NCBI GenBank assembly: GCA_017590115.1
Contig: JAGGNK010006448.1
Location: 8,976,099-9,040,098 of the forward strand
DNA length: 64,000 nt
Source of the DNA: Montifringilla adamsi
Taxonomy: Eukaryota; Chordata; Aves; Passeriformes; Passeridae
Direction of reading: 5' to 3'
A program made the translations under genes and the position numbers. This document shows, piece by piece, positions 28,482 to 41,417 of the stretch (the first letter of the stretch is position 1; every line of letters begins with the position of its first letter). The notes below the pieces were generated by a model. It did no database searches and was not told the origin of the DNA. It worked only from the letters and a program-made list of their open reading frames with translations.

Positions 28482-28633
28482 TTTCAAGAGATGCATGCTT
28501 CTTTTTTCTTTTTTTTTTTTCTTATTTTTTTTTTTAATAATGTACAACAAGGTTCATTTTTTTCAAGAGATGCATGCTTCTTTTTTCTTTTTTTCTTCTT
28601 CTTTTTTTTTTTAATAATGTACAACGAGGTTTA
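28482..28633. repeat. Tandem duplication, about 79-bp unit, two copies
   Basis: The block TTTCAAGAGATGCATGCTTC, a long T/C-rich tract, then TTTAATAATGTACAAC(A/G)AGGTT occurs twice head to tail. Copy one starts at 28482 and copy two at 28561. The copies differ by one A/G and one C/T change near their ends plus small differences in the T tract, so the duplication is fairly recent. It has no coding potential. Confidence 0.93.
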
Positions 28634-31600
28634 TTAAAAAGAATACAGAAGAAAGGAAAGGGAAACATGGAAATACTGCTGATACAGACAATTTTAGTGT
28701 TGGAACAGGAGGCTGCTGTAGGCTGCTTTATCTTGCAGTGATCTTATAATAAAGCATAATTAAATAGTAGTATTAGTGGTGTTGGTGGTGGCCTATTTGA
28801 ATTGGAAAAAAAAAGCAAAACAATTCTTTCTACTTGGATTCTGGAGCAGATGGGTTGTGTTTAGTCTGGATAAGAGATTTTAAAGTGATCTCATGTTTTT
28901 TATATCTTCTCTTGGTTACCTTAAGAACCCCCAAAATTATGTCCAATACTTCTAGTTTGAAGGGATTTTTTCATTAAAAGGAAAAATGGGAACATGAAAA
29001 TAGCTGAACTTAATAAATTAATTGTGGAATCATTTTGTACAGAGGGATTATACTGTGTGCTTAAAATGGAAATAATAATTTTTTCTGCTTTTTTGTGATA
29101 CAGAAGGTAGATTTATCTCTTGTTTAGAATCTGTGTTGTCTACACCATTGATCATTGTCTTTACTGTCTTGTTTTTTTAGGAAATAAGGAAAGAACAGAA
29201 ATATATAAATATGCATATTGTGAATTAGTTTCTTATGCTTATATTGGAATTAAAATATATTTTACTACTTACATGAAATTCTATTCTGCTCAGAAACATT
29301 CTACACAGGAAGACAAACTCACGCACACTCCAAGAATCTGGCTTAGTTACAGGTAGAGGGAGGGGAAGAGATGAAAGGAAAAGATCACAGATATGGAATA
29401 CGTTGTCTCTAAAGTTAAAATTTAGATTTTTTTTCAGAATTAAATAGATAAATCGGATATCTAAAAAAATACGTACTTTATCTCTGCCTCAGTAAAGCCA
29501 TACTAAGAGTACATTAAATTGAAAACTGAGATTGCTAGGGTGATTCATGTCCTTAATAACTAAATTGAAGATCCCCAGCAGAATTCTTTTATGTTTAAAA
29601 AAGAAGCATGCTTTTATGTGTGAATGTGACATATTTTTAATGTACTTTCAGGTATATATTTTTTTAATACTAACAAATATGTAACATTTAACACTACTTG
29701 TATTCTAATATGTTTCCTTGTATTTGAGCTCTTCACCTCATATCTAATCATCTTGGACAAAACCCCTATATTAGCTCACAGAAGGTCCAATCAAAATCTT
29801 TAATTAGTAGTATTTTTGTTCAGATCAATTTTATTCTAACAAAATTTGGAATCCCTTATGTGAGTGTGAAAGTGAAAAACAAAAGGAGCACGCAGTATAA
29901 CAGTTAAAGGCCCAGTTATATCTGAAGTACCCTGCTGTGTCTGAGATATTCAATGAAGGTCTAACAGGTATGAAACAAAACCTATGAGAGTCTGGTGAGC
30001 CCTTGGGGAGGCAGCTGAACAACAGATGGGAGACTTAGGCATCTAACAGCATTGAATCAAGTCAGTTCAGTTATGCTCTAAATAAACACTTGGTACATGT
30101 AGAAAATGTGTCAGTAGCTTCACTGTAGTAGCCCTGAAAATTTTAAGAAAAATTCGAGTTTTTTTTAAGTACAAAATGCTTTCAGTTCCTGCTCAGTACA
30201 GCTGAAGTAAATTAAGATCTTATCTCTATATGCATTCTTTTTAAACATATATGTAATTTCAGTATATTCAGTATATCATTCATATATGCGATCCCTGTAC
30301 TTATGAACTTATGTAAAATAAATGAATAGGGAGCTGCTCTGTTGCCAGGATAAACCACCTATATTAATATGCTGAATGACTACCTAAGAATTAAATATAA
30401 CCAGAAAAATATTAAATTGGTTCTTGACGTAATTCTGAGACTCAATACAGTTTTTCTTGTATCAACCAGGTCTTTATTATATTCTGGAAAATAAAAACAT
30501 TCTGGGAACTCGAAGTGCAAATGGAAGAAGTTTGCTGTACTTCCTTTAAAGCATTACAAAAAAGTGTTGCCAGAAAAGATGTCAGTGGAACTGTGAAGAC
30601 TTTCAAATAAGTTTTGAAAAGAGTCTGTATTATGAGACAAATTCCTACTACAAGAGTAGTTTGCATGGTAAATCTGGTGGAATGGACATATTGTTGAGTA
30701 ATTGTAGTAAATCGTGTGTGTAATAAATCATCAATTGTAGTAAATCATGTTATATTGTAGTAAATCATCAGGTCTAGGTAGTAGCCATGTACTGAAAGTA
30801 TGAAGGTAATGCCAGTCAAAGCAAAGCATACTGAAGTAGATATGCGACTTCTTATGCAAGTTATAGGCCTTTGCATATTGTATTATTATTCACATGATTT
30901 TTTTAAATTTTTTTTAGAGTTACTTCACATTTTGCTTGCAGCTGTCATAAAACATAAAGCATTAGCATCCTCCTTAACTGTGTAATAGGAGCTGTCAGAG
31001 ACAGCACCCTTCAGCAACCCTTCGTTTTACATGGGCAGTTTTAAACAAAATAAAAAGCATAAATCATAGTAGAATTTTCATCCCAGTTCCCTCCATCCTT
31101 AGAATTTTTACTGTGAATATTCTTGATCTCTACCCCTATTGTCAGCTGCTATTCTCTAATAAGTGCTTTTCAGCAGTCTTTCTGCTTCTAGAAGGATACG
31201 AAGAGGTGAACATAAACCACATAATCAACCAAAAATCTTAGTAGAATAATATTAGTAAAGTGATATGACTTACTTTTTCTTTTTGTAAGAATTTTCATGG
31301 GACTGTAATTCTTTCCTTTCAAGGCAGCAAAGAATTAAGATATATTCTGGATCATTAAATGCAGCTGTACCATATATATCCAAGGAATGGACACACAGTT
31401 TAAGATTTTGGACCCAAGGGACAGCAAAACATACTTTAACTATCATTTATCATTCATCAGGTCCCTTTTGCTCATTAATCAGGATTTACTGCCTACTCAG
31501 AAAATGGAACTATGCGCATACAGCTGTTACAAGACACCTTCAGGTTCCACGGCTTTCCTCTTGAAATAATTAAATAGTTTGTTCCTGAAGATCATGACAG

Positions 31601-34600
31601 ATAACTTTTTTTTTCTGCATTGTCATGCATTTTTATTGTGTTAAACTGATAAAATATTATTTTAGTCAGTGTTAAAGATAGCATGACAAAAAAAATTCTA
31701 CATTTTTACAGATAAAGAACCAGAAATAAAATAGCAATGTTTGAACAAAACTCCAGTAAACCAAGAATGGTGTTTCAACACCTAATTCTTTTTTCAGTCA
31801 ATGTCCTTGCAGGAATTCCATTAGGCATTTTTCTTTCCTGAAATTGCTTGAGTAAGTTACTTCTATTTTAAATCCATAAGAAATATGCTGATTTTTAACA
31901 CTTTTGCTGCTTAGCACTAAGTGGTTTTGATTTTTAAAAGTGAAATTTGGCAAGTGAGTCATACATATGTCCTGACTGCTTGCAAATTGACTTTGAAAGA
32001 AGAATGTTATGTCTTCACAGAAAGTAAGAACTTTCTGAGAATGTTTTGAGGATTTTTTTTCAAAAATATCTGAATTACCTCTATTTTGGTTAGGAAAAAT
32101 GCCAATTAGTGTCCCTCTGCACACCAACTGATAATTTCAATAAGGTAATGAAGACGTTCTGACACCAGATAAGTTGTTCATTCTTTTAGAAATGCTGTAA
32201 TTATTGGTGTTTAGTTAAATTTACAGATAGATTTAAATATAAAACTGAAGAATTCTTCCTAAATGATGTGCAACTGAAAAAGTACACTCTTTAGATATCA
32301 TTACGTGCCAGAAGAGTCTGCATTTGTAAAGTTTGCTTATATTCAAAATATGTAATATATACTTACATAGTTTTACATCCCCATTTTATGGTAACCTGAT
32401 TCCAATATTAATTTTACATTAAAGATTACACATAGTTCCCAGGGAAGTCTTTTGAAAAAGAAGTATTTTGTTCATGGGAAGAACAGAACAGAGAGTATTG
32501 AAGGTAACTTGGTAGGCCACCTCATAGAATCACTGGAATCCTGCCTGCAATGTTCATAGCTTCTCATCAGTATGTGGTCTGATAAGTTGTGGAGACACTG
32601 CTTTCTTGGTGTAAATGGGGAGGTGAATATATAAATTTTCCACAGAGCATTCAACTATTTGCAGTTTTGATTTAGAAAAGCAACAAAATTAAAGAGAGGA
32701 AAATTTATTAGGGAGAAGTCCAATGTCAAACTCCTTCACGAAAAAAAATTACTATGACTATTTGCCAATATATTCTCATGTGAAACTAACTATTCATTTA
32801 ACTTTCTCAGTATCTCTATAAAACTACTCAGAACGTCTCTTCTCCTTACAGGGTCTGTTAGGCATAGGATGTTATCAATATTCTTAAACCTTTCAACTAG
32901 CATGGATATCACGATGGGCACAACACATAAATCCAGTGAGAACGAGTATTTGTCTGATCAGAACAGAGGTAGAACAATAAAGGCTAAACAAAGGAAACAA
33001 AACATAAATACTGAAAAGCTGCTTATGAGGGAAATCCAACATCTTTTGTATTGGCTAAGAAAATGGTCCAATAGGGAAAAATACTGACAATTAATAGGCT
33101 AATTCATAATGAGCCTATACAGATGGTCACACAAACACCTAAAATGAGGGGGTGTGATCCCAGGTGGGCTCTATTGCAATGAAACAATAAGGAACTAGCT
33201 TCTCCAAATGGTTTTATTGAAATTGAAACCTTGAAAATAGATCATAAAATCTCAAATTTCTCTAGATATTCTGAGGCTAAGAACTACACATGTTTAGCAA
33301 GTGATTCATAGGAAAAGCAAAATTTTTACCTTCAATTGAAAAAAGGCACCTTGCTAACACATTCGGAGAGTCTATTGAAAAATACCAAGACAATGAATCA
33401 TTTTTTTCATTTAAGTGTTCATTCAAGACTCAGTGTTTGTTTGAGCTCACAGCATACACAATAAAAAGTATGCAGTTTAAAATTCTAGAAGTTTGTCTTT
33501 GTATACACTAATCAGAGTCTGGATAACCAGATGGTTTGGTGATCAACAGTCAACAAAAATCCCATGCCAAAGCCTCCAAAACCTCACTAGATAGGAGATA
33601 AAACCTTTTATTCAGCCTAATACATTTCTTAATAACTTTTTCTTACCAGCACGAGTAAGAGACACCATTTTTAACATGTTATTAAAAGTTTTTGATGATG
33701 GACATAATACTGCTGCAGTTTCCAGAGGACATGAAAAAAATGCTGCAGTAGTATTCTTTTCCTTTGGTATTACACTATTTGAAATATCATATTTCACTTG
33801 ATGAATATCATGACTCAGAAAAAACCTGTTTTCCTTCTCTATAAGAAGATATGTTTTAAGAGGTTTAACTCAAAACATAGATGTTTACCATACAGAATCC
33901 TAAATATACAAATAATACAAGGAGATGTATGATTTTCATGCTCTGTGGAATAAGCATCTTGCTGAAATGAAAAATTCGAACACTTCTGAGAATCATTTTT
34001 ATAAACAATTCCTTTTTATGTTAAATGACAGTGCCTTAATGTTTCATATCTGCATAAGAAGTTAATACATTCTGGGGGGGAAAAAAACTCACAACTCCAA
34101 AAATCCACCAAAAATAGTGTCACTTGCTATATAAAAACCAGGTATTTTAAAGGATACATTTATTGCCTCTAAGGTAAATGCAAAACCTTTTTAGCACCTT
34201 TGATTTTTCTGCATCCCTTAGACACACACGCTCAACGACAATCTCAGCCTTCAGATTTTGTACATGATTTTTTTTGTCTTTGAAACAAGATAAATCAGTC
34301 ATTAAAAAGGTGAAGACCTGTAAAAGTAAACCACCTTGTTTCCTTCTGTAGGGACTGTTTCATAAGCATAGAGACTGAATAACATCTTTTCAAAACAGAA
34401 GCGTGTGACACAAATATTTTAAGGAACACATATTATTTATGCACAATTGTTCCCTTGTTGCCTTCAAATGGCCACTTGTACCACTTTTCATATCACTTAA
34501 AAGGATGTGAAAAGCAACACTGTGAACATACTTCACAGATTAATTTACCCTTACGTGCTGTGATTTAGCTATTATGCCCATGGAAATAGGAAAACTGCAA

Positions 34601-35752
34601 ACAAAGCAATGTGCATGTAGATGTTTTTGTTTTTTGAGCCAGACAATTTCTTATTAATTACCACTCATGATGTTATTTTGCATAATTTGCATTCTGAATA
34701 ATCCAGGAGTGGAAGAAGAAATTAAAAAATACTGAATGGCACTGCCAGAACACATTCCAGGAACAAAATAAAATAACAATACAACTGGATGTGCAACTTT
34801 CCTCAGAGGCAACCAGGAGAGAATGTAATACTGTGCCACTAATTCCCTTAAGTAAGCTGAAAAAGCAAATACTTGAAACTCACGCAGATTACTTCCCTTC
34901 TGTTTTTGGGTTTTATTCATTTAAAGCATAGTCATATATCAGTGACAGCATGGCTAACTTAATTTAGTCTTTGATTGTAGAATCATCTGCATTTTGTGAA
35001 CAAGATCTTAGAGATAAAACAGGCTATGGTGCCTTTCCAAAGCAAAGTGTCTGATGTCTTACATTTAGAAGAGACAGATATAAGCCCCAGTTCTCATTTG
35101 GACTGTGAGAGTTATTAAGGTTCTTCACTTGTTATTTGATCCAGCACATTCCTCCACCACTACAGAACACAATGTTCTAAAAGCAATATCCATCCCTCAC
35201 ATGAGCTCACACGGGACTACAGCATGCCTCAAGAAAAAAGGGATGTTTCACTGCTGTGGAAATGAAAGGGTTTCTTTCCATCTCTCTGTTGTGCTTCCAA
35301 ACTGAAGAAAAGCAAATATTAAACTGACCATTTAAACTAAGATAAGCACTGTTCAGCAGCCTCTTCACTAAAGTAAATAAGAAAACTCCACGGTTTTTTA
35401 CAGTACTGTATGTTGGAAGACCACTAGACATTGGCTTAGAAAATAGTAAGTGTTTGTCTTCTCTTTGCTATCATTTTGAAAACAACTCTCAAACAAGATA
35501 TAAAACTTCTCTCTGGAAAAAATACCCTGTGGGCTGTGCTGCCCTCAATGTCACAAACCCCTATCTTGCTTTAAGACAACAAAAGGGCAACTTAAGCAAA
35601 ACCATCTTAAAGCTTGGCAAATTTTTGCTTTCTCCCACATGAAATTTGGAAAAAAAATGATTGAACAGACATCTGTCGTGCTATTCATAAAGATATGCAA
35701 ATTTAATTGGAAAAGGATGCCTTCTCTCATGCTACATATAGTTTCCAATATC
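28634..35752. other. AT-rich gene-free stretch
   Basis: No gene and no identified transposable element. A word repeated three times, ATTGTAGTAAATC, is present at 30701, 30734 and 30754. The open frames at 31798-32127 (-) and 34654-34920 (-) have no recognisable product. A small CAAAAATC-rich region near 34081-34115 is simple sequence. Confidence 0.65.
30701..30769. repeat. Three short direct repeats (ATTGTAGTAAATC)
   Basis: The 13-base word occurs at 30701, 30734 and 30754, spaced 33 and 20 bases apart, with related TAATAAATCATC between the first two. It is a degenerate local duplication with no known function. Confidence 0.85.
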
Positions 35753-35758
35753 CTGTTT
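35753..35758. repeat. Left target-site duplication CTGTTT
   Basis: Identical to 36048-36053 on the other side of the CpG-rich insertion. Removing the element and one copy restores a continuous AT-rich sequence, which supports insertion. Confidence 0.65.
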
Positions 35759-36047
35759 TGTTGTAGTGTGCTTTTATACTTTGTAGGGGCACCCCTAAGG
35801 AGTGGGGCTCTCTGGGGAGCTCCGAATAAACCTTGGACTGGCCCCCTGCCCAGAGTTGGCCTTTTGCCCTCCACCGATGTCTCCTTTGTCTCTTCTGCTG
35901 CAAAGGCAACTAGCCTGGCTGCCCTCAGTACCCTCGGGGCACCAGAGAGTGTCCCCCCGCTGTCGGTCACTTCGGGGCTGCCCCCCGCTGTTTGCCGACC
36001 CGGGGCTGGCCGGGGTTCACTGGGAGGCACCCAGAGAGACGGAGACA
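35759..36047 (+). mobile_element. CpG-rich LTR-like insertion (probable solo LTR)
   Basis: The 289-bp element starts TGTTGTAGTG and ends GGAGACA, so it has the TG...CA ends of an LTR. Identical 6-bp copies of CTGTTT flank it (35753-35758 and 36048-36053), matching a target-site duplication. Six base pairs is usual for alpha/betaretrovirus-like (ERVK-class) integrations. Inside are TTTATA at about 35773 and a poly-A signal AATAAA at 35825-35830, both on the plus strand, followed by a very GC- and CpG-rich tail. The short distance from the left end to the TATA-like word means an unusually short or deleted U3. On the minus strand the same region reads TATAAAAG, so orientation is not certain. Long open frames on both strands here reflect GC richness, not genes. 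No internal retroviral sequence lies beside it, hence solo LTR. The family is not identified. Confidence 0.65.
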
Positions 36048-36053
36048 CTGTTT
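36048..36053. repeat. Right target-site duplication CTGTTT
   Basis: Partner of 35753-35758. It lies exactly where the GC-rich composition returns to AT-rich background. Confidence 0.65.
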
Positions 36054-36466
36054 TATTAACATATGGAAAAGATTTAAGAGAAAAAAAAAAGTCTTGATAG
36101 TTTTTTCACAGTATTTCCTCTTGCTTTTCCTTCCAGTATTTTCTACGTGCACTTTTCATGTGAAATTATCAGTAAGAGGTTTTGCCACCAATTTTCAGAT
36201 AACTGATTGGTTTGTTATGGCTTGCAAATTCATTGCTTATAGAATTTAAAGTCTATAATATTTTTTCAACCAGAAGAAAATTCCTAAAATGAAATCACAG
36301 TTATCTATGCTGTCATAAGTAACATTTCAAGACTAAGAAAGCTAGGCAAATAAAAGGAATTCAGGTCTGAGAGAATTTCAGCTGAAATCTCTTAAGATGG
36401 ATGCTCAGATAGATTCTGCATTTTAATTCATCATGTTTCTGAAATCAGACTAAAGAACATGAAGAT

Positions 36467-36472
<6 letters not shown>

Positions 36473-36512
<40 letters not shown>
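36473..36512. repeat. TA microsatellite
   Basis: About 40 bases of (TA)n with a single TTT interruption near 36501. Confidence 0.95.
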
Positions 36513-36513
<1 letters not shown>

Positions 36514-36602
36514 GCACACAAGGTAACTTTAAGGGACAGTAGCAGAATTAACTAGAATATGTATCAGAACCAAAATAAGAGCTCTGAAGTTTTTGCTTAT
36601 TT

Positions 36603-36628
36603 GTTTTGTTTTGTTTTGTTTTGTTTTT
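36603..36628. repeat. (TTTTG)n pentanucleotide repeat
   Basis: Five units of GTTTT followed by T-rich sequence. Simple repeat. Confidence 0.9.
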
Positions 36629-39246
36629 TTCTTTATTGCTTTAAACATGGATTATTGCAAAACCAAAATGGGGCAAATCAGAATGCATGCAGATATGCGT
36701 CTAAGTTGGAGTTTTAACAATCTTCTATCTGCTGGGAGCTGTTCTATAGAAGATAAAAATAACTACTTTCATCCCATTTTCCTAAAGAGAAAAGACTGAT
36801 GTCATCATCCTGCATGCAATCTGCCTGCCGTTACCTGCAGTACCCAGTAGCAAACTTGACTAAAGCAAGGCTCTATGGTTACATTCTCCATAAAAATGAA
36901 AAAAGAAGTTAAAAATGAGAAGAAAGAGTGCACATGAGTGCACATAAAATGACTGACCAAGTGAAAAGCTTCAGAATGAGGTCATGTGTTCTCAGAAATC
37001 AGAGAATCCAAAGAGGAAAAAGACTTCATAAATGGGGTACAAGTTCAGAAGACCTGTGCACAGTATTAAAGAACAAAACCAGCCAATGACAGAGCTGGAA
37101 TTGGGTTGAAAGCTTAAGAAGAGAAGTTTTGAAAGTCAGTGTTAAGTTCTCACTCACTAGGGTGATAAAGAAATAAGTCCATGATACACTCAGAAAAGAC
37201 TTTATTATTGATTAAAATAATTACTTATCATATTAAAAATGTTTAAAATATTTATAATTTTAGCACTCCCTTCCAGAAAAATATCTTCAAATTATCTTCA
37301 ATCTTCCAAAATCTGGAATTACAAAAACAAAGTGTAAAATTTAATATCGGGTTTTATTTTTTTTTTCACTCTGATTTTAGAATGTGATCAGTGATGGAGT
37401 TGTTCTGAAATTACTAATCAAATATTATTTGAATTACCCTTTTTCTGCCTTCTATACTTACACTCACAAGAAAAAATATTATGTGAGAGTCAATGTTTTC
37501 TTAATTCACCCTCATTCTAGCAAGGTAATGACATGTATACAGTGCAAGTTCTTATGACTTTAAAAGCATGCCATTTCTTAAATACCAGCAACCTGAGTTG
37601 GAATTAAAAACTTTGCTGAGATTGTCAAACAGACTGTTATGGTTAAGAAATTTGCATACCCAAATTGTACTCGCTTTTCCTCCTGAGGCCTTCAAAGACA
37701 GCCACTTATTTTCCCTGATTCCACAAAAGAGTTAAATATTTCCCATTCTAGCTTGTTTTGGAGCTGGGCTTGGTGATGCCAAACATGCTGTTCATGCTTA
37801 GTGCAAGAGGAAAACAAGTCACAGAAAGACGCTGGGGATTGTATTGCTTAAATCAAAGGATGTTAAATTCTGCTGGGAACAGATATCACTATTCCCAAGG
37901 GAAGAGCTGCCGCTCAATATTATTAACTCATAGGTCTAGTTTTAAGATGCTGAAGAAGGCAAATTTATTATTTTATTTATTATTCTTTCTGATTTAAAAG
38001 TCCAGATCCTTCTTATAAGTTCTAATCTAACCCAAATAATTTCCCCTTGGTGACAAATAATAGGAAATGTACAAAGTAATCTCCATAGTGATATTTAGCT
38101 GTTAAAATAAGGTTATTCCTAAGACATTCTTCTCTCCAGGCAATTAAAGTTTAAAATGTCATGATTTATGTTGTTTTCCTTTGCCTCGTTTTGCCCCAAT
38201 TAAAATGTGACAAGATTTTTATGTCCTATCAGTTGTCTCAAAGATTAGTTTTTTATGCCTTTTCCATTTTTCTTAAACATTTTTACTTTATTAATGATTC
38301 ATGCTCATCCTATGTGATCTTTTTGTCTATGCAAAATACCTTGACTTTGTTTCACGAGTAGGTAAAAGGGAGAAATTCCTCTATTACTCCATGCCTGATT
38401 TGATAGGAACAGGGAAAATGCTAAAAAAGGAAAAAGGAATGTCACTGGCTCATCTGCTGTACACCTGTCTAGACTGACAATATTATACTACTGCACCTCA
38501 AACTGGTTGTGCTCAGTATGTTACGCACTTATTCCCCCTTGAAAGTATCTGGTGAAATTTCAGAATGTGCAGATTGTGGTTTCCAACAGTGAGTGAGACT
38601 AAGTATGTTTCTCTCACTATATACATGTATGTCCTTCTCACGATATACAAATCATAAATATGAAAAAAAATGCAAAATAAAGCAAAGCTCTAAATGCAGA
38701 TATACAATTTTGTTTTATTTTAGATTTGAGAACAGATACTTTACTTCACAGTTTATATACCTCTCAGAAAAACTGCTGACATCTTACTGCTAGTATCAAA
38801 AGGAGTAGGTTAATCAATCTTAAGATGCTTAGAAATAAAATATTACTTCAAAATTTGTGTTCTAGTTGCTTAAAAATTACTTGGAACATATTTTCATAGG
38901 ATAATTTTTGTTCACTCTAAAACAGGAAACCAAGGTTAGATAAGTTACCCCTTGGAACTGCTTTTGTCTTAAGGCCCTCTGAGGTGACCATTTCAGATTT
39001 AAATACTCAGCCTTTGGACACCTAATGCTAAACTAGATTATTTGCTTCCTTACACTACAAGGACAGAATAAAAAATGCCAGGAAATTAATTCAGGATAGT
39101 AGTTAAAAATTACTAAATACTAAAGTAAAATTATTTACTTTAAATAATAAATAAATATTTATTATTTAATAAATAATAAATAATTTTAGTATACATGATT
39201 TTATGCTATTTACACACTATTATATGGTATTCATACACTATTTTAT

Positions 39247-39334
39247 GCTATTTAACTTCAGCACTGTTAGCATACACTAATAGTGCATACTAATACACTT
39301 AGTATACACAGTTTTGCGCTATTTAACTTCAGCA
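39247..39334. repeat. Local direct repeat GCTATTTAACTTCAGCA
   Basis: The 17-base word occurs at 39247-39263 and 39318-39334. The surrounding sequence (ACACTA, TAGTATACA, TTATGCTATTT variants from 39195) is also repetitive, so this is a degenerate local duplication. Confidence 0.85.
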
Positions 39335-40741
39335 AAATGTATAGCAAGTACATTTATGTTTTCCTCAGTATACTCATAGTTACTGTGATCTCCTGATTTA
39401 ATGAAGACAGGAGAATAAGAACAACTGATAGTGTGATTCCAGTAGATAGGGATATATTTTTTCATGAGTTGGAAGACAAAAAATTACAGATTACAGAATT
39501 GTATACAGAGTATTGCTTGTTAAACTGAAAAAGTCCACAAATATGACTGTGGCTCTGAAAATTATAGATATTGTTTTCTCATAGACATGTTAAATTAAAA
39601 AAAATATGAAAAATAGCCAACTGAAATGTAGGTAATTAGTATTTTATGGCCATTTTCTATGTCTCCATGCTATTTTAAATTTTCCATATTGCATTAGTTG
39701 CAAGTGAAGACAAATTTTATAAATATACAGTTCTTGATTCCATATTTCTCTGTTTGTTTGTTTGGAGATTTTTGCCTAGAAAATTTAATACTACAGAACT
39801 TTTAAATTTTCTTCATGTGAATTATTCACTTCAGTGTCTTGAGACTTGTATCTTAGAAGAAACCAAATTGGACTGTGAAAATCCTTATTTCCACTGGGAT
39901 TTTTATTTTTAGAATTTTTTTGCTTTCCCTCCATCTGCCTTTGAGCAATTTTTTGTGCTTCAAGCATGAACAAGCAATATTAATCCAATTCCTAGTTTTT
40001 GTGAGGCGCGTTAAGTTACATGAAATGCATCTCAGATCAGCTTTTTAGGAGCTATGCATTTGTTTAACTGTTTCATCATCTCACTGACATCAAATCTTTC
40101 CAAAACCCAGAGCTATATACTATGAAAAAAATGAATATGTCTGAAGTGGATGTGAAGATGAGAAGGAAAAGCAAACAAGTAGGCACCATATTGCTTTTTG
40201 ACAAGGAAGGGTTCCACTCTGATTTTCAAGCTAGCAATCAGTCAAAACCATCACATTTTAGGATTATAATTCAGTCACCTCAACTTACTTACAGGTAAGG
40301 TACAATAGCAGACAGTTAGTACTTGCTTTCAAAAAACACTTCAAAGACTATGAAGAACAAAAGGCAAACAATCAGTTTCTCCTTTCCCCTTTCCTAGCTT
40401 TGAGTCGATTGCAGCAGAAAGAAATGAGTGTTGGCCTTTTTCTCCTGCCCATCCACAGGGCAAGGTATTATCTTCTGTACTCAGGAGGAGAATCAAGGTT
40501 GACCAAAGCATTTCTCACTTTACCTTGCTTCTATTAACTGAGATTCACATTCCCTTTCTGTTACAATGTTGTTCCTTCAACAGTTTGCATCAGTTTTTAT
40601 TTACTGCCAGTAACTACTGTGTAGAAATAGCTTCAGATGCTATATTCTAAATGAAAGGAAGCCTTCAATGTACTTGAATTCCTTAGCTGTTACTAATTAT
40701 TAGCGGTAGTTGTATATTTATATCTATATATATGTTTACAT

Positions 40742-40776
40742 GCTCTCTCTCTCCCTTTATATATATATATATATAT
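40742..40776. repeat. CT / TA compound microsatellite
   Basis: GCTCTCTCTCTCCC is followed directly by about ten TA units. Confidence 0.9.
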
Positions 40777-41417
40777 CTACTGATTGAGACTTAAAAATTC
40801 AAGCCAGGAGGAACTAATTAGTAGGTCACTACAACAGAGCAGTTGTTCTGGTACTGCTGCTTGGAACGTTTGTTAGATTTTTGCTATTAAGCTGGATAGC
40901 CTTTCTTATTTCTTTGCCAGAAAGAAATAATTTCTTTGCTTTGTCTGAGTTCTCAGTAAGTTTCCCACATAAGAATTATTTGTGCTTGGATTGTTTTCCC
41001 AGAGCACACGATATTCATCTACTGAGACAGAGTTGGGCAGATGTGGTCAAGATCTTGCATACTTGAGTGGTTCTTTTGGGTGAGTTTCACATCTAAATAC
41101 ATTAATGGTTGTTCTGATAGAAAATACTTCCAAACAGTTGCAGAAAATTTAGTCAGATCTTTGATTGTTGGAAAAGACAAATGAATGTAAAAATAATACT
41201 GGGTCTTAGTATTTCAGTCAAAAAATTATGCAAACTCATTCATTAACTGATCAAAATTTTTTTAAAAAACCCCAACACTCAAAATCCAATGCTTTCCCTC
41301 AAAAACCCTACCTTTTTGCTGATTCTTGTCTAATGAATAAACTCTTTGAGAACTTACTGTTGTAAAAATTGGACTGCGTGTGTGGATAATAATCCCATTC
41401 TTTTTTGCTTATATTAG

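Larger units (their letters stand above)
36054..41417. other. AT-rich gene-free stretch
   Basis: No gene recognised. It holds TA microsatellites (36473-36512 and 40757-40776), a TTTTG run at 36603-36628, an A/T-rich palindromic region at about 39125-39185, and a local duplication of GCTATTTAACTTCAGCA at 39247-39263 and 39318-39334. Open frames such as 37758-37997 (+) are not recognisable. Confidence 0.65.

Noticed and set aside
35551..36097. Long overlapping open frames on both strands (up to 165 codons) around the GC-rich island
   Set aside because: They arise because GC-rich sequence has few stops. They overlap on opposite strands and in several registers and span the boundaries of the LTR-like insertion.
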